A DNA stretch of 64,000 nucleotides, taken from the NCBI GenBank assembly GCA_007570785.1, contig ML662442.1, positions 62,707,392 to 62,771,391 on the forward strand, read 5' to 3'. Below the pieces are notes generated by a model. It saw only the letters and a list, made by a program, of their open reading frames with translations. It did no database searches and had not been told where the DNA came from. Positions 1-12,304 of the stretch are shown piece after piece. This DNA comes from Antilocapra americana. Its lineage: Eukaryota > Chordata > Mammalia > Artiodactyla > Antilocapridae. The position numbers were made by a program, and so were the translations under genes. How positions within the stretch are numbered: the stretch's first letter is position 1; every line of letters begins with the position of its first letter.

Positions 1-521
1 TTTGTTGTTCTCTAGTTTGTATCTTATTTGTTTTTAAAAAGGTTCCTTTTAGGGCCACAACTCATCATTAGTAATATCTGTATTTAGGATTGTTGTCATA
101 TATGGGAAAAATGGCTAGCACATTTCCTTCATATGTAAATTGGAAGACCACCTTCCAACTCTGCATATAGCAAGTCTTCTTTTTCATCATCCTTACTGTT
201 TTAGTGCCATGGGCTAGAGGATATTTTTCTATCATAAAATCATCTCTGGTTCTGTTTTTCAGTGACACAGAACTAGGTATTTTGTCACATTGGTGGTAGA
301 AGTAATCCTGGAATGAAGCATGCCTGCAGTAACTCAGCTACAAAGAGAGGTTACTGCAAACTACATAAGTGTATCCCATCAGACACAAACCAAATATTCC
401 CAAGTCAACTTTCCCAAAAATGTATGTAACTAACTAATATGAGGAAAGGGTGACAGAGGTCTGATTTGAATGGAAAGACTTAGCAGTATTAACCAACTGC
501 AGTTTAAAATCATACTTTTTT
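1..521. other. Intergenic, nothing recognised
   Basis: A/T-rich sequence with only short chance frames. I see no repeat family or exon here. Confidence 0.6.
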
Positions 522-803
522 GGACTTCCCCAGTGATACAGTGGATAAGAATCTACCTGCCAATGCAAGTGACATGGGTTTGATCCCTGGTCTAGGACAA
601 TTCCACATGCTACGGAGCAACTAAGCCTGTGCACCACATCTACTGAGCCACCACGCCTCAACTGCAGAAGCCTGAGCCCTAGGAGCCTAGGCTCTGTAAC
701 AATCCACCACAATGAGAGGCCCCCGCACTGCAACGAAGAGCAGCCCCCACTCACCACAACTAGACAAAGACCCTGGGCAGCAACGAAGACCCAGCACAAC
801 CTA
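522..803 (+). repeat. CHR-type tRNA-derived SINE, near full length
   Basis: It starts GGACTTCCC and has a box-B-like GGGTTTGATCC, then the CHR body (GGAGCAACTAAGCC, CTGAGCC, GCAACGAAGA). Minus-strand open frames over it are artefacts. Confidence 0.8.
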
Positions 804-2423
804 AGTAATTCTTTTCAAATCTCACTTTTTCAAATTTTACTGAAACACATAATAAAATGAACACATTACTGAGGAGAGGCGTATTGCTGGAAGGGGCAAG
901 AGAAGGGCCTAGACATAAGTATCATTATTTCATTAACAATGAATTTTCATTTCATTGTAAATCCAATAAATCTGTCTCTATATCTTCCCCCATTTCTTTC
1001 TCTCTTTCCCATCGTATTCTGGCTCCTTCAGGTTCTATTTTGCATTTCACGAATTTCCTTTTCAGTGAAGTTAGTCTACCATGTGGCCCATCTGCTCATT
1101 TTTCATTTCAATGACTTATTTTCTGAAGTTTTTATTTTGTTGTTCATTTCACCTTCCTGTAATTAAAAATAATATCCAATTCTGGTCTTATGTATTCAAC
1201 TTCTTTTCAATCTGTAAGCATGTTAAAGATACTTATATTTTTATTCTAAATATATATAATTCCTTGAGAGTAATGCTGCCAATTTATGTTCCAGGGAGCA
1301 TCGGGAATGCTCCCAATTTAAGATTAATGCTGCCAATAATCTCAGGGTGGTAGAGTGTCTTGTGTGTTTTTTAGTTTCTGATTTGATTGCTTATCATGAT
1401 GAGAGTCTTAGGTGCCCTGGTTTAGGTAGTCATCCCTATGGGGCAGTTTCCCATTTACCTTTATGACTAGAGCCCAGGTCTGGCACTCTGCTATGTAGGA
1501 GGCCTACAACCTCAACACTGTATCTGCTACTGGTATTAAAACCCCATCCCGTTGTTGCAAAAAGATGTGGGTCAATTTGCTCATTCAGCAAATGGCAGAT
1601 TTGGGAGGTAAATGCTATCTTCCAGAAGCTTGAAGTAGGTAGCAGCTGATACCACACAAACATACATATGACACACAGGTATAACCTCAATAATAGACAG
1701 TGTATCACAAAGCAAGCAGGTCATGAGCCAAATGCTGCTCACCAGGTTCATGAAAAAGAGAAGGCACACATTTATCAGCACCAAGTACAAAAATAATTAC
1801 ATGCTGTGGTCTTTGCCTTTCAGCATCTTGCATGAGAACCTTGTTCCAATACAAAAATAATATTCTCATGGAAGAACTACCTAGACTTATAGTCAGTTCA
1901 GGTGCAGATCCCCCATGAACTGGAGGAACATGGGGCCAATGATGCTATAGACCTCAAACACCACAGTAACTGTAGAAGTCTTCTGAGATACCTGAATTTT
2001 TATACCTTGAACTTATTCAATGTTTCTAACCAAACATCTATCATGAACATGACTCATTTCACCAAGAAATGCTTCTAATGTCCCTTAAACTAATAACAAT
2101 TTCTCTGATGAAGATTTTGAGAATAACTGAAATGCTAAGCAACTAGCTTTAACAGTGTGGATTCCTGGTGAATGTACTTCAAAGACTAACCATATCTATC
2201 TCTGTATTTATCAGCTTCAGCCTTTCATGTTGCAGAAAAGTATCTTCATAAACTGAAAAGATAGCTACAGCAGCTCCCAGTATCACATCCCAACAAATTT
2301 CTGACCGATTTCAGTTTGAGAATTCCAGTGTACAATGCCCCTCTTAAATATGATTTTCAGAACCAAATGACCTAATGTAAATCAAACATCATCAGGGAAA
2401 ACATGACTCCAACCACTTTCCAA
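804..2423. other. Intergenic, no gene recognised
   Basis: No clear family was seen. On the minus strand, 1581-2000 has hydrophobic open stretches broken by stops; they could be an old pseudogene but match nothing I can name. Confidence 0.45.
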
Positions 2424-2490
2424 CTGGCATTAGTGGTAAAGAATCAGCTTGCCAAAGCAGAAGAAAGATGCAAGTTCGATCCCTGACTTG
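2424..2490 (+). repeat. Bov-tA SINE 5' fragment
   Basis: The tRNA-like head AGTGGTAAAGAATC and AAGTTCGATCCCTG is recognisable; the rest is missing. Confidence 0.6.
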
Positions 2491-2940
2491 TTTGATCTCC
2501 TTTCAGTCCAAAGAGCCAGATTCCCCGGTGGCTCTAATGGTAAAGTATCTTCCTGCAATGCAGAAGACCTGGGTTCAAACCCTGGGTTGGGAAGATCCCC
2601 TGGAGAAGGAAATGGCAACCCACTCCAGTACTCTTATCTAGAGAGTTCCATGGATGGAGGAGCCTGGTGGGCTACAGTCCATGGGGTCACAAAGAGTCAG
2701 ACACGACTGAGCGACTTCACTTTTACCTTTCAGTCCAAGGAACTCTCAAGAGTCTTCTCCAGCACCACAATTCAAAAGCATCAATTCTTCTGTGCTCAGT
2801 CTTTGTAATGGCCCAACTCTCACATCTGTACACTTCTACTGGCAAAAACACAGCTTTAACTATATAGACCTTTGTTGGCGAAGTGATGTCTTTGCTTTTT
2901 AATATGCTTTGCAGGTTTTTCATAGCTTCCTTCCAAGGAG
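2491..2940 (-). repeat. BovB LINE fragment, split by a SINE
   Basis: 2491-2511 and 2726-2940 match the antisense BovB 3' region (CAGTCCAAGGAACTCTCAAG, AGTCTTCTCCAGCACCACA). A Bov-tA sits between, flanked by a 13-bp repeat of BovB sequence. Confidence 0.75.
2512..2725 (+). repeat. Bov-tA SINE inserted in BovB
   Basis: Complete Bov-tA with box-B-like region and the 3' CACGACTGAGCGACTTCAC. The 13-bp CCTTTCAGTCCAA occurs at 2499-2511 and 2726-2738 as a target-site duplication. Confidence 0.85.
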
Positions 2941-3074
2941 AATTTTCCAGGCAAGAGTACTAGAGTGGGTAGCCATTCCCTTCTCTGTGAGATCTTCCCC
3001 ACCCAGGGATCAAACTCAGGTCTCCTACATTGTAGGTAGGCAGATTCTTCACCATCTGAGCCACCACAGAAGCT
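2941..3074 (-). repeat. Bov-tA SINE, antisense, partial
   Basis: It reads TTTTCCAGGCAAGAGTACT to CATCTGAGCCACCA, the reverse complement of a Bov-tA from its tRNA head to mid-body. Confidence 0.75.
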
Positions 3075-3083
3075 CTCTCTTTC

Positions 3084-3114
<31 letters not shown>

Positions 3115-3130
3115 GTGTGTGTATGTGTAT
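3084..3130. repeat. (TA)n/(TG)n microsatellite
   Basis: About eight TA units run into about ten TG units directly after the SINE. Confidence 0.9.
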
Positions 3131-5025
3131 CCCTTTTTACATTTAATCTTACAACTTTCCCTCCACAATGTCCAAGGTTTTTTTTAGACTATTTATTCTG
3201 CCATCTGGGTGAACAGATGGATGGATGGATAAAAGATCCAACATTACTCCACTCAGTAGACCATATTTTACAGTCAGCAAACTATGCTGTCCTAAAACTA
3301 TTTCAGGCTCTGGATCCTGCTTCTATTATTTCCCTATCATTGCCCCACTTTCTCTCTTTTTTGGATACTGCAAACAGTCACCACTAGCAGCCCCGGAAAT
3401 TGCAACCAAAAGAAAAGCTTAACATGAAGAAATAGTAATTTATGATGTAGTACCCTGGTGGCCTGGATTATTACAGGTTCCCAATGAGTCTAACTCCCTT
3501 TAGGGGAGCAGTTTATGCAGTAGTGAAAGCTGATTCAACACATTTCTGATTCTGCCTCCTCTCCTGGTATTGAGCATGCTATAACCAACTCTCCTAAGTG
3601 ATCAAGTTTCATGGCACATGTAATGATAGCACAGCAGGACTCTAGCAAAACAACAAAAATTAGAGGTAGCTAGGGAAAGCAAACAATTATGGAAAAGTTA
3701 AGGATCAGAGAGAGGCACTTCCTAAATCAGAAAATTCTTCCTGTTTCAGGCTGGAGTCTAGGGGAACAAAATGTGATGGCCTGTTGTACAAATGTCTAGT
3801 TTTTTTTGTTTTTTAAAGTTATTTTTTAACTTTTTATTTTGTATTGCAGTATAGTCAACTAACAATGTTGTGATCAGTTGTCTAATAGCAATGGGTTTTG
3901 GTCAATACCAGCCTGGGAATGTTGTACCAGGCAACTAATTAGTTATTAATCTTTAAGCAGTCCTGTCATTCTCTGCCAAATGATCATGGCAATAATAATT
4001 ATTATAAAAGTCTTATAGCAATGAGCTTTTAAATATCAGCACATTTTAATGCCTAGCAAAATAAGACATGATAAGAGATATAATAACAGATTACTTATCT
4101 CTCAAAAGTTCTTGAAGTATACTGTTATCCAGTTGGATATCTGAGATGATAATATCTATTAAATGAATTATCTCCCTAGAGATATCTCCCTAGTTTAATG
4201 GATGCTTTAGACTTAATTCTTTTATTCAAGTTTTTTCTCCAAACATTACACACAGGTTTCCTGTATATTTAAATTCTAGAATTTGTTATATTCCCCTTTA
4301 TATAATTGCCCCAAATCAAAAATGGATATAAAACCTACCAGACTTCTCTTTTGATTGTCTTCACTCTTGTTTATGTCCCTTCAATGTCTCCAAAACCTCC
4401 GTCATTCCAAACTTTCTTTTCATTTTATATTCATTTATTCGTATAAGGAAGATCTGTTTCTTAGTATCCTGGTGGTGTTTAATCCATACTTTCTCTTAAT
4501 AAAGTGAATATTTAGAATAAGAAATCATTTCAGAGTGAAAAATGCTGACAAGACCACAAACATCACAGAGTCCAGAAAAATTACCATTATGAACTGCCTG
4601 GAAATCATCACAACCCTTTTTTCTTTTTTTAGCTGCCTACATTTTGATTGCTTAAAATATATATAGCATCTAATTTACCACGTTGTTAGATGCAAAAGAC
4701 TACCATTTGTCCAATGCCATGTGCTGATAATTTTGAACAGCTCCCTTATGGGTCCAATTTCATGTTTGAAAGGTGTTAGCCACATGGCTCACTAAACAAA
4801 GAAGAAATTGCTTCTTCTGCTTTCATTGTGGATTATCTTCTTCATGACTCTCCAGGAGTCATGAAAGCAAGGAGGATGGACAAGTCAATCATTGTGGGTA
4901 GATCAGAGAATCCCAGTTCACATGAACGATCATCTCCTGCTTTGATTGCCTCCTTGTTATCCTTTCTGAGCACTGAACTATGCAGTCTGCTTGTGCCAAT
5001 GTCTTCTCAGGGTAGTTACTATTTG
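3131..5025. other. Intergenic, mostly unrecognised; possible L1 3' relic at about 3830-3890
   Basis: The stretch near 3830-3890 (TTTTGTATTGCAGTATAGTC, then AACAATGTTGTGA) resembles an antisense L1 3' end. The rest is A/T-rich with no recognised exon. Confidence 0.4.
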
Positions 5026-5130
5026 AGGCTTCCTTGATAGCTCAGTTGGAAAAGAATCTGCCTGCAATGCAGGAGACCCCAGTTCGATTCCTGGGTTGGG
5101 AAGACCCACTGAAGAAGGGATAGGCTCTAG
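5026..5130 (+). repeat. Bov-tA SINE 5' half
   Basis: It reads AGGCTTCCTTGATAGCTCAG through GTTCGATTCCTGGGTTGGG and decays after GAAGACCC. Confidence 0.75.
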
Positions 5131-6837
5131 CTGTACTGCTTTGTGAGCGCATGAGTATGTTGGAGTAGGGTGCATAGCTCAGAAAATAACAAACCAGCAA
5201 ATCTACTCAAATCTGCTGAGGAAGTGATCTCTTCCCCAAGTAGGTGAAGAAGTATAAGTTCTAATTTGATTTCAATTGCTGAGAATCCTATTAAAAAGAC
5301 TAGATTTCAGCTTTTCTGTGTTAAGACAAAGTGCCTTCTCTTTGGTGTTAAGAAATATACACAGAAAATAAATACAAAAACTATGTTGACCTAAATAACT
5401 TATTTGCCTTGTGGACTATAGATGTGATTTGAAGGAGCTGATAAAGAAACTAGAGCTCCTTAGAGACTTCCATGTAATTACAAAGGAAACACTCCAGAAA
5501 ACTAAAATGGCAAATATATTTAAGGTAATTCTCTGTAAATAGACTTTGGCTGCCGCCATCCATTTTATTATTGCTTTTCTAAATTGCTTTCTTGCTGCTC
5601 TCTACCAGAGCCTCAGATCAATCTCTAGGTATTGTTGTGAGGACTTGTCCAAAGTAATGACACCTGGCACAGAGCTGGAATTGTTTTATGTGCAAGGCAT
5701 GTTATGCTGTGTACTAAGTCTTTTTCTTCATTGAGAGGCTTTGAATCTCATACTATAGGCTTTAAGCACAAGAGAGGGCACCTTGCAGCAGATGTTTTAG
5801 TCTAAATAGAATTCCCCCAGAAAGCAAAGAGCACAGGGTCACCCTCATCCAGGGAATGAGAGGTGGTGAGGAGACATCTAGAGTGAGGTATATTATCTAT
5901 TTATTACCACTTGGCTCCAAATTCACTTTTCTTCCCATTCTGCAATAGTGGAGCTGAATTCTACTCACCTCTTTCCATAGATAGCTGTCCCAGTGTTCAA
6001 CACTATCGGGGAAGGGATGCTGGAGGAAGAAGAGGTTTCTCAGCCTGGTCAACTATGTTCAGCTTTGTTAGGCTCCTGCAGAATGAGTGATTTTTTTTTT
6101 CAGCAAGGCCTAGCAGCCAGCAGCATGTGGCCTCTATCTACAGCAGCTTCCCCAGCATACTCTGTCCAGCAGATATCAGAGCCAAGAGCCCAAGGTGGTG
6201 CATCTCAGCCATCATCTCAGAACCTGGCTTCTTAGCACACTAAGCACTGACCTCGAGTTTCCTAGGGGAGGACCACTATCCAGCACCTTTCGGTGAACTG
6301 TTGATGGGCCTGGCATCTCCCTTTAACAGCATCCCCAGCCCCCACAACCTGCACAGTTCTGAAGCCCTGCATCTCCTGAGGAGACCCATCTCAGCACCTG
6401 GGCTAATGGCTTCTCCAATAATAGCTATTCTTGCATTTGTTAGCATTCTCGTGGCTTGAATTAGCAATGGCTCGTTCCCGAAATGGCTCATTCCTGGTCA
6501 TTCTTTATGTTAAGCTTCCCCAATTTTTTGGTGTGTTTTCTGTCTCCTGTTGGATGAATCCCTGACACAGCCTTTCAGTGGGAAGAAAGAGAAAGAGTTT
6601 GTCAGCGCTGCACATACAAAAGAGTTGCTTCCTCCCTGACTTTTCTCTCATCTTCCTACCAACATCCTCACCCCCACTGGCTGCTCTCTGCATATGGTGA
6701 TACTGGCTTAAATCTACCAAACACTGGCCCTCTAAAGGCTCCCCCTCCCTCACTCCCAGAGTTTCCCCAAATCTCTGCCCATCTTAGACACCTCTAAGAG
6801 ACGTGAATGAGAAGAATCACTTTAATTTCTACACAAA
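5131..6837. other. Intergenic, no gene recognised
   Basis: 5800-6800 is less A/T-rich and may be an old, decayed repeat, but I cannot name a family. The frames on both strands are short and unrelated to any protein I know. Confidence 0.4.
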
Positions 6838-7062
6838 TTGTACTGTGGTAATAGCTGTAACCTGACCTTTAAAAAAATTCACAAGTTGATATTTTTCAGC
6901 AAATACTTGAATAAAACTCTGACTCAATCAATACTGCAAACTGCCACGTTAGTGAAAGTCTTGGAAAATCATGATGAGAAACAGCAAGAATTTGTTCATC
7001 ATGTGAAGGTCAATCAGGAATTTCTGAATGCACTGGACAGTATCACAACAACAGTGGCTTGA
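6838..7062 (+). other. Unassigned exon-like open frame
   Basis: The last 50 or so codons (about 6901-7062) read as a hydrophilic, helix-like peptide containing KVLENHDEKQQEFVHHVKV and ending TTTVA-stop. An acceptor-like TTGATATTTTTCAG precedes it at about 6886-6899, and an AATAAA follows near 7175. It could be a terminal exon of an unknown transcript, a processed-pseudogene tail or chance. I recognise no family. Confidence 0.2.
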
Positions 7063-8689
7063 TTTTGACACTATAATCCATCTCCACTATGGCACACAGA
7101 TAATCAGTGTTCATTAAATAATTTTCCAGTGCATGACCAGAGCAGTGACAAATTGACTTCCCATGATGACTGTAAATAAAGGAAATGTACTCTAAGACTC
7201 TAGTCTAGTGTACTGTAGTAGTCTGTACTACTAAGTTAGACATTAAAGTTAGAGGATCTGAAATAAGCACTAGCTATTTCTTTGATCTGATTTTACTGAC
7301 CTTTAATCTCTTGGCCCCAATAGAAACACGCTCCAAGTATTCCTCTAGTTGTAGGTTAATTTAATCTCAGCAAGTGATCCATCTGAAAAATTAAAATCTG
7401 AGCATAAAATATGAAAGAAATTATGGATTCATGGCCAGATTCTGTTCCACAAGTATTCTGCAAAAGGTGCAAAGTCACACTTTTCTATTTGGGATGCTGT
7501 CACTTCATAAGAGTATAGCATAAAATCCAGCTCCTGAAGTCAGTACTGATATTATACGGAGGCTCAGTTTTGACAGTGCACAGGCCCAAAGTACAGGGTC
7601 CAACCTGACATAGTGGAAAAATACACCATTTACAGAGGACACACATAAGAGCCTGTGGACTTGCAGAAGGACTATGATAGCCTCACAGAGGGGATGATGG
7701 TAACTGAAGTGAAGGGCACAGGCTAGGACTGAGAGGGAAGAGGTGCTGCGGCCTGAAACAGGGGCACAGGAGGAAGAGCTGCAGCTGAGAAAGGTAAGGA
7801 TAGAGGAGGTTCTGCCTTGGTTCCTCATGTCAATTCACTTAAAAAATGAAGACTAGTTGTTCCCCAATTTTTTGGCCTTCTGAATAATCTCATTCATGCT
7901 CAGATTTCCACTGAATGGGTATATTCCTCCCTCCCATGAGTCATTCAGTTTTCTACCCCCAAGACTCCATTTCCATAAGAGCCTCTGGGCAGATTTGTTC
8001 AGTTAGTTGTCTAATCCCACCCCCTTCCTGGGAGAGTTGCACAAAGCAGCCACTCTATGTGCTCTTGACAAATGACGTTTCTAGAGCATGGAGAATGGAA
8101 TGTGATAGGAACAGATAGAGCAGCTCATCAGAATCACAGCCTCTGATCAAAGAGGCACTTCTTCCTGAGGTCTGATTCTTGCCCTGTCTTCTCAAAAATC
8201 TCCTCCTATCACAACTTCCCAGTCTTTGGTTCAGCTGACCTAATATCTGTTCCCATTAAATAATAATTCCCCATTTCCCCCAGCCCCTGACAATCACCAT
8301 TCTAGTTCCTGATTACACTGTATTTCCCAATCCATTCACTCTCTACTTCCCTGAATGACTTTTTCACACATACTCATCTCTTAAACCTCCAATACATCCT
8401 CATTCTCAACTGAAAATGTTGATTTCTACTCTCCATTGGGAAAATGGAAGCATCCAGGAAAGAACTTCCCAGTGTCCTACCGCCACCACCTACAGTTGCC
8501 AATGTCGGCACTCAACATCCTGTGAGGTCTCTCTCAGTACTACAAAGGAACTCCACGTGCACAGCCATATACCTCTCAAAAGCCAGTCCCTTGTTTTGTG
8601 AACTACATCCCTTTCCTTCTGCAAAAAGAAAAGAAAAACAGCCTTCCCTTGACCCCACATCTCCTATCAGCCACTAACCCGTGTCTCTG
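7063..8689. other. Intergenic, no gene recognised
   Basis: The 107-codon minus-strand frame at 7505-7828 has no recognisable motif. Pyrimidine-rich sequence from 8160 onward may be the start of the L2 described next, but is too diverged to call. Confidence 0.4.
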
Positions 8690-10185
8690 CACTTCTTTAT
8701 AAGCAAAACTCTCTGAAAGTGTTTTCAAATCTTTTTTCCCAATTCTCTTCCCCATCTCTCAAACCTTCTTCAACCTACTTTTCCCCTGCCATTCTATCAA
8801 ATCCATTTCCCCCAGTCACCAAGGATAGCCATGTTGCTAAATTCAATGATCAACTGTCAGTTATCCCCTTCCTCGTTAACATTTGCTAGGTTCCATCTGA
8901 AACTCAACATTCAAAACATGAAGACCATGGCATCTGGTCCTATCACTCCAGGGTAAACAGATGAGAAAAATGTGGAAACAGTGTCACATTTCATTTTCTT
9001 GGGCTCCAAAATCAATACAGATGGTGACTTCAGCCATGAAATTAAAAGACGCTTGCTCCTTGGAAGAATACCTATGACAAACCTAGACAGTGTATTAAAA
9101 AGCAGAGACATCACTTTGCTAGCAAAGGTTTATATAGTCAAAACTATGGTTTTTCCAGTAGTCATGTATGGATGTAAGAGTTGGACCATAAAGAAGGCTG
9201 AAGGCTGAAGAACTGACGCTTTTGAACTGTGGTGTTGGAGAAGACTCTTGAGAGCCCCCTTGGATTGCAAGGATATCAAACCAGTCAATCCTAAAGGAAA
9301 TCTACCCTGAATATTCATTGGAAGGGCTGGTGCTGAAGCTGAAGCTCCTATATTTTGGCCACCTATGCGAGGAGATGACTCATTGGAAAAGATCCTGATG
9401 CTGGGAAAAATTGAGAGCATGAAAAGGAGTGGGCAACAGATGACAAGATTTTTAGATGGCATCACTGACTCAATGGACATGAGTTTGAGCAAACTGAAGG
9501 AGACGGTGAAGGACAGGGAAGCCTGGTGTGCTGTAGTTCATAAGGTCACAAACAGTTGGACATGACATGGCAACCGAACAACAACAATAAAATCTGATAC
9601 AGTGATATAACTGGTGATTCCCTCCTACCTGATACAATTTTTTCACTTAGCTGGTTTGTTTCTTTTTTTCACTTCGCTTTTGGATGCCACACTCTCTGGG
9701 TTTCCCTGCTATCTCTTGGCTCCATTTTCCTTGATTTCTTAAAAGCTGAAGTGCACTGGCTGTGTTTCTGGCTCTCATCTCTCTTAACCACGAATTTTAT
9801 GCTCATAACTCTCTATGATCACATGCAGTCCCCTGCCTCTAAAGATGGTGATGACTCTCAAGTTTACCCTCCAACCCAGACCTCTATCCTGAACTTCAGA
9901 TGCACTTTCTTAACTGCGTAACTAATATCTCCCCTTGGAAGCCAATAGATACCTCAAATGTAACATAACCTAGAGTAAAACATACAATATCTACCACTCT
10001 CTATTCCCAGCCTTCTTTTCCTGAAGTCTTCCCTATCTTAAATGATGGCAAACATATCCTTTTACATTCTCAAGCCAAAATCTTTGGAACCATTAGTGAA
10101 TCTTGTAATTCCCTCATACTTCACAGCCAACCCATCAGAAAATCCTATTTGTTCTACCTTCAAAATAAACTGAGTTGCATTTTGT
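8690..10185 (+). repeat. L2 LINE relic interrupted by BovB
   Basis: 8690-8899 and 9593-10185 resemble successive parts of L2, including ACCCAGACCTCTATCCTGAA near 9874 and the downstream CAGAAAATCCTATTTGTTCT segment. A BovB 3' end lies between the halves. Confidence 0.6.
8900..9590 (+). repeat. BovB (RTE) LINE 3' end
   Basis: It encodes the end of the BovB ORF2: FLGSKINTDGDFSHEIKRR, then [19 protein letters not shown], and after frame breaks [15 protein letters not shown]. The 3' end is CAAC-rich. Stops and frameshifts show it is dead. Confidence 0.85.
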
Positions 10186-10563
10186 CTGTGAATTTCTGCT
10201 ATTATGTATGTGACAGCTGCAATGCTTGCTTAGAGCTTCCTCCTGACAGTTTCTCTCCTTCAACCTTGGTATTTTCAAAATAATAGAAAAAGAGAGAGAG
10301 CTAATGAATAAAAGGGCATGGTATGGGTGTGAAACTGTAATTGCTTTTTAGAAAGTCTTTGTTTTCAAGGAAGTCATGCTTAGAAACACAAACACTTAAG
10401 AAGAGAAATTAGAAACAAAGATCTTATATAAAGGTTTAACATTATGTTCTGAAGATGATCTATCACGTTCAATGCTTAATGAAGGCTCATTGACACAAAT
10501 ACTGCTATCTTATATCTACACAGAGGCTCACCATGTGCACAGTGTTGTTGTATGCATCTCATT
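10186..10563. other. Intergenic, nothing recognised
   Basis: A/T-rich sequence with a short (GA)n run near 10290; no gene or repeat called. Confidence 0.5.
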
Positions 10564-10576
10564 AAACCTATTTACT

Positions 10577-10783
10577 GGGCCTCCCTGGTGGCTCAGATGT
10601 CAAAAAATCTGCCTGCAATGCAGGAGATCCAGGTTTGATCCCTGGGTCAGGAAGATCCCCTGGAGGAGGGCATGGCAACCCACTCCAATATTCTTGCCTG
10701 GAGCATCCCATGGACAGAGAAGCATGGGGGGCTGCATTCCGTGGGGTCACAAAAGAGTTGGACATGACTGAACGACTTAGTAC
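10577..10783 (+). repeat. Bov-tA SINE with perfect target-site duplication
   Basis: Full-length element from GGGCCTCCCTGG to GACTGAACGACTTAG. The 13-bp AAACCTATTTACT flanks it at 10564-10576 and 10784-10796. Confidence 0.92.
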
Positions 10784-10919
10784 AAACCTATTTACTCTTT
10801 ACAACATCCTATCATTCAATTCATCTTGATGTCCTTGTAGGCGGAGACTGTTCTGCCTTCCCAAAGGCTAGCACACACTGCTTGCCCAGGAGATGTTTGT
10901 TGAGCTGGTTGACTCACTG

Positions 10920-10995
10920 ACATAGGCTTACTATCCTCAATTTATAGATAACAAAAGTAAGACTCAATGATTTGGTCAATATTGTCAAATCAATA
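10920..10995 (-). repeat. MIR SINE relic
   Basis: It resembles the reverse complement of the MIR core (CTCAATTTATAGATAACAAA, then AGTAAGACTCA). Confidence 0.45.
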
Positions 10996-11109
10996 ATTGG
11001 GAGTAGGCTATTTTCTAATGTCTAAGTTAGTGTTCTCCCAAATAGTAGATCTAAGGCTTAAGATTAGGTTTCTTGATTCTTACAACAGAACAAGTTTTTA
11101 TGGAAATTC

Positions 11110-11550
11110 TGATTGCTACTGTTAAGTAGTTAGAACAGGATACAGGAGTCCAGAATGACAGTGGCTGAAAGACAAGGAAGGGAAAAGCCTGTGAAAATAG
11201 AGCAAAGAAAGGTCAAAGGAAGGTACGAGGACCAGAGGACCTCAGGTAGAACTAACAGCACTCCTGGCTAGCCCAATTTACATATGGCAGGCCCAGGGGG
11301 AGGGAAAAACAAGTAAAAAGAGGAGCCAACAGGGCTAAGGCCCTCTCTTCTCTTTGCATGCTTGGGTTGGCATGCCCTCAACGCCTCGAGGATGTATTTT
11401 CCTGCTACTTTCCAAATAAAGCTGAGCTGTAACATGGAGCTGCAACACTGATCTAAGAGCTATAACACGGTCTGTCCAAGAGCTGTGACACGCCAAGGGC
11501 TTTAATGTCCGTCGCTTCAAATTTTTGTTGAGACGAGACAGAACCTAGAA
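11110..11550 (+). mobile_element. Probable solo LTR of an endogenous retrovirus
   Basis: A G/C-richer block with an AATAAA signal near 11416 is followed by an R/U5-like segment ending GAGACGAGACAGAACC. It resembles the ruminant BTLTR1-type class I LTRs as I remember them. No gag, pol or env sequence adjoins it. Boundaries are approximate. Confidence 0.55.
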
Positions 11551-11764
11551 GATTACACTTGCCTGACACTACCATTATCTTCTTCCACCGTCTTTCAACT
11601 TAACCTAAGAAACATTAGTTTTCCATCATTTTCAGTTGGAGATAAACCTAGGAAATACAGTAAAATAGGTGTAGACTTCTTGGTGACTGTAAGTGCCATG
11701 AAATGCCCACTTCATTATTTTAGGAATAGTCTACTTTAGGTAGAATAAGTAGTAGCTTGCTACT

Positions 11765-11900
11765 GAGTCTTAATTTCTTCTCTGTAATATGAAGCTCATA
11801 TTATCAGCCTCATCTGGCTATTGCACTGAATCAATGCGAATACACATAAAGTACTGTGTTAAGCACATAAACTGTGCTGGCTACTGGCATTGTAACTCTG
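11765..11900 (+). repeat. MIR SINE relic
   Basis: The 3' MIR segment is recognisable (TTCTCTGTAATATGAAG, then AAGTACTGTGTTAAGCACAT). Confidence 0.45.
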
Positions 11901-12304
11901 AACTGGATTTTAGCTATCCAGTGCTAACACAAAATTACAAAAAAAATGCTTCTTTAAAGGAAATACGGTTTTGATTACATCTAACACAAGGTGTTTAAAA
12001 CCAATGAAACACTGACATAAACATTGACATAATCACACTGGGACAAGGACCTGGCCTTTGCACTGTCAGATTAGGCAAAGAAAACCTAATGTCTGTAAAT
12101 ACCTCTTGGTAAAGGAAGTAAGAGATGACCATGAGCTCAGAGACAACTTGGATCTCAGATTTCAATAATAGTGAAACAAGGAGAAACAAGATCACCACTG
12201 GGAATTTTGGTTGCCAAAGACTAAATATTATGAAAATGAACAATGTTGAGAGTTCTCAGAAATGCTTCCTTTGTTTCACCAAGCAATGAGTTTTAATAGT
12301 ATTG

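Noticed and set aside
434..799. 121-codon minus-strand frame
   Set aside because: It is the reverse strand of a CHR-type SINE.
1581..2000. Hydrophobic minus-strand frames, possible processed pseudogene of a membrane protein
   Set aside because: Broken by stops and frameshifts and not matching a protein I can name, so no call was made.
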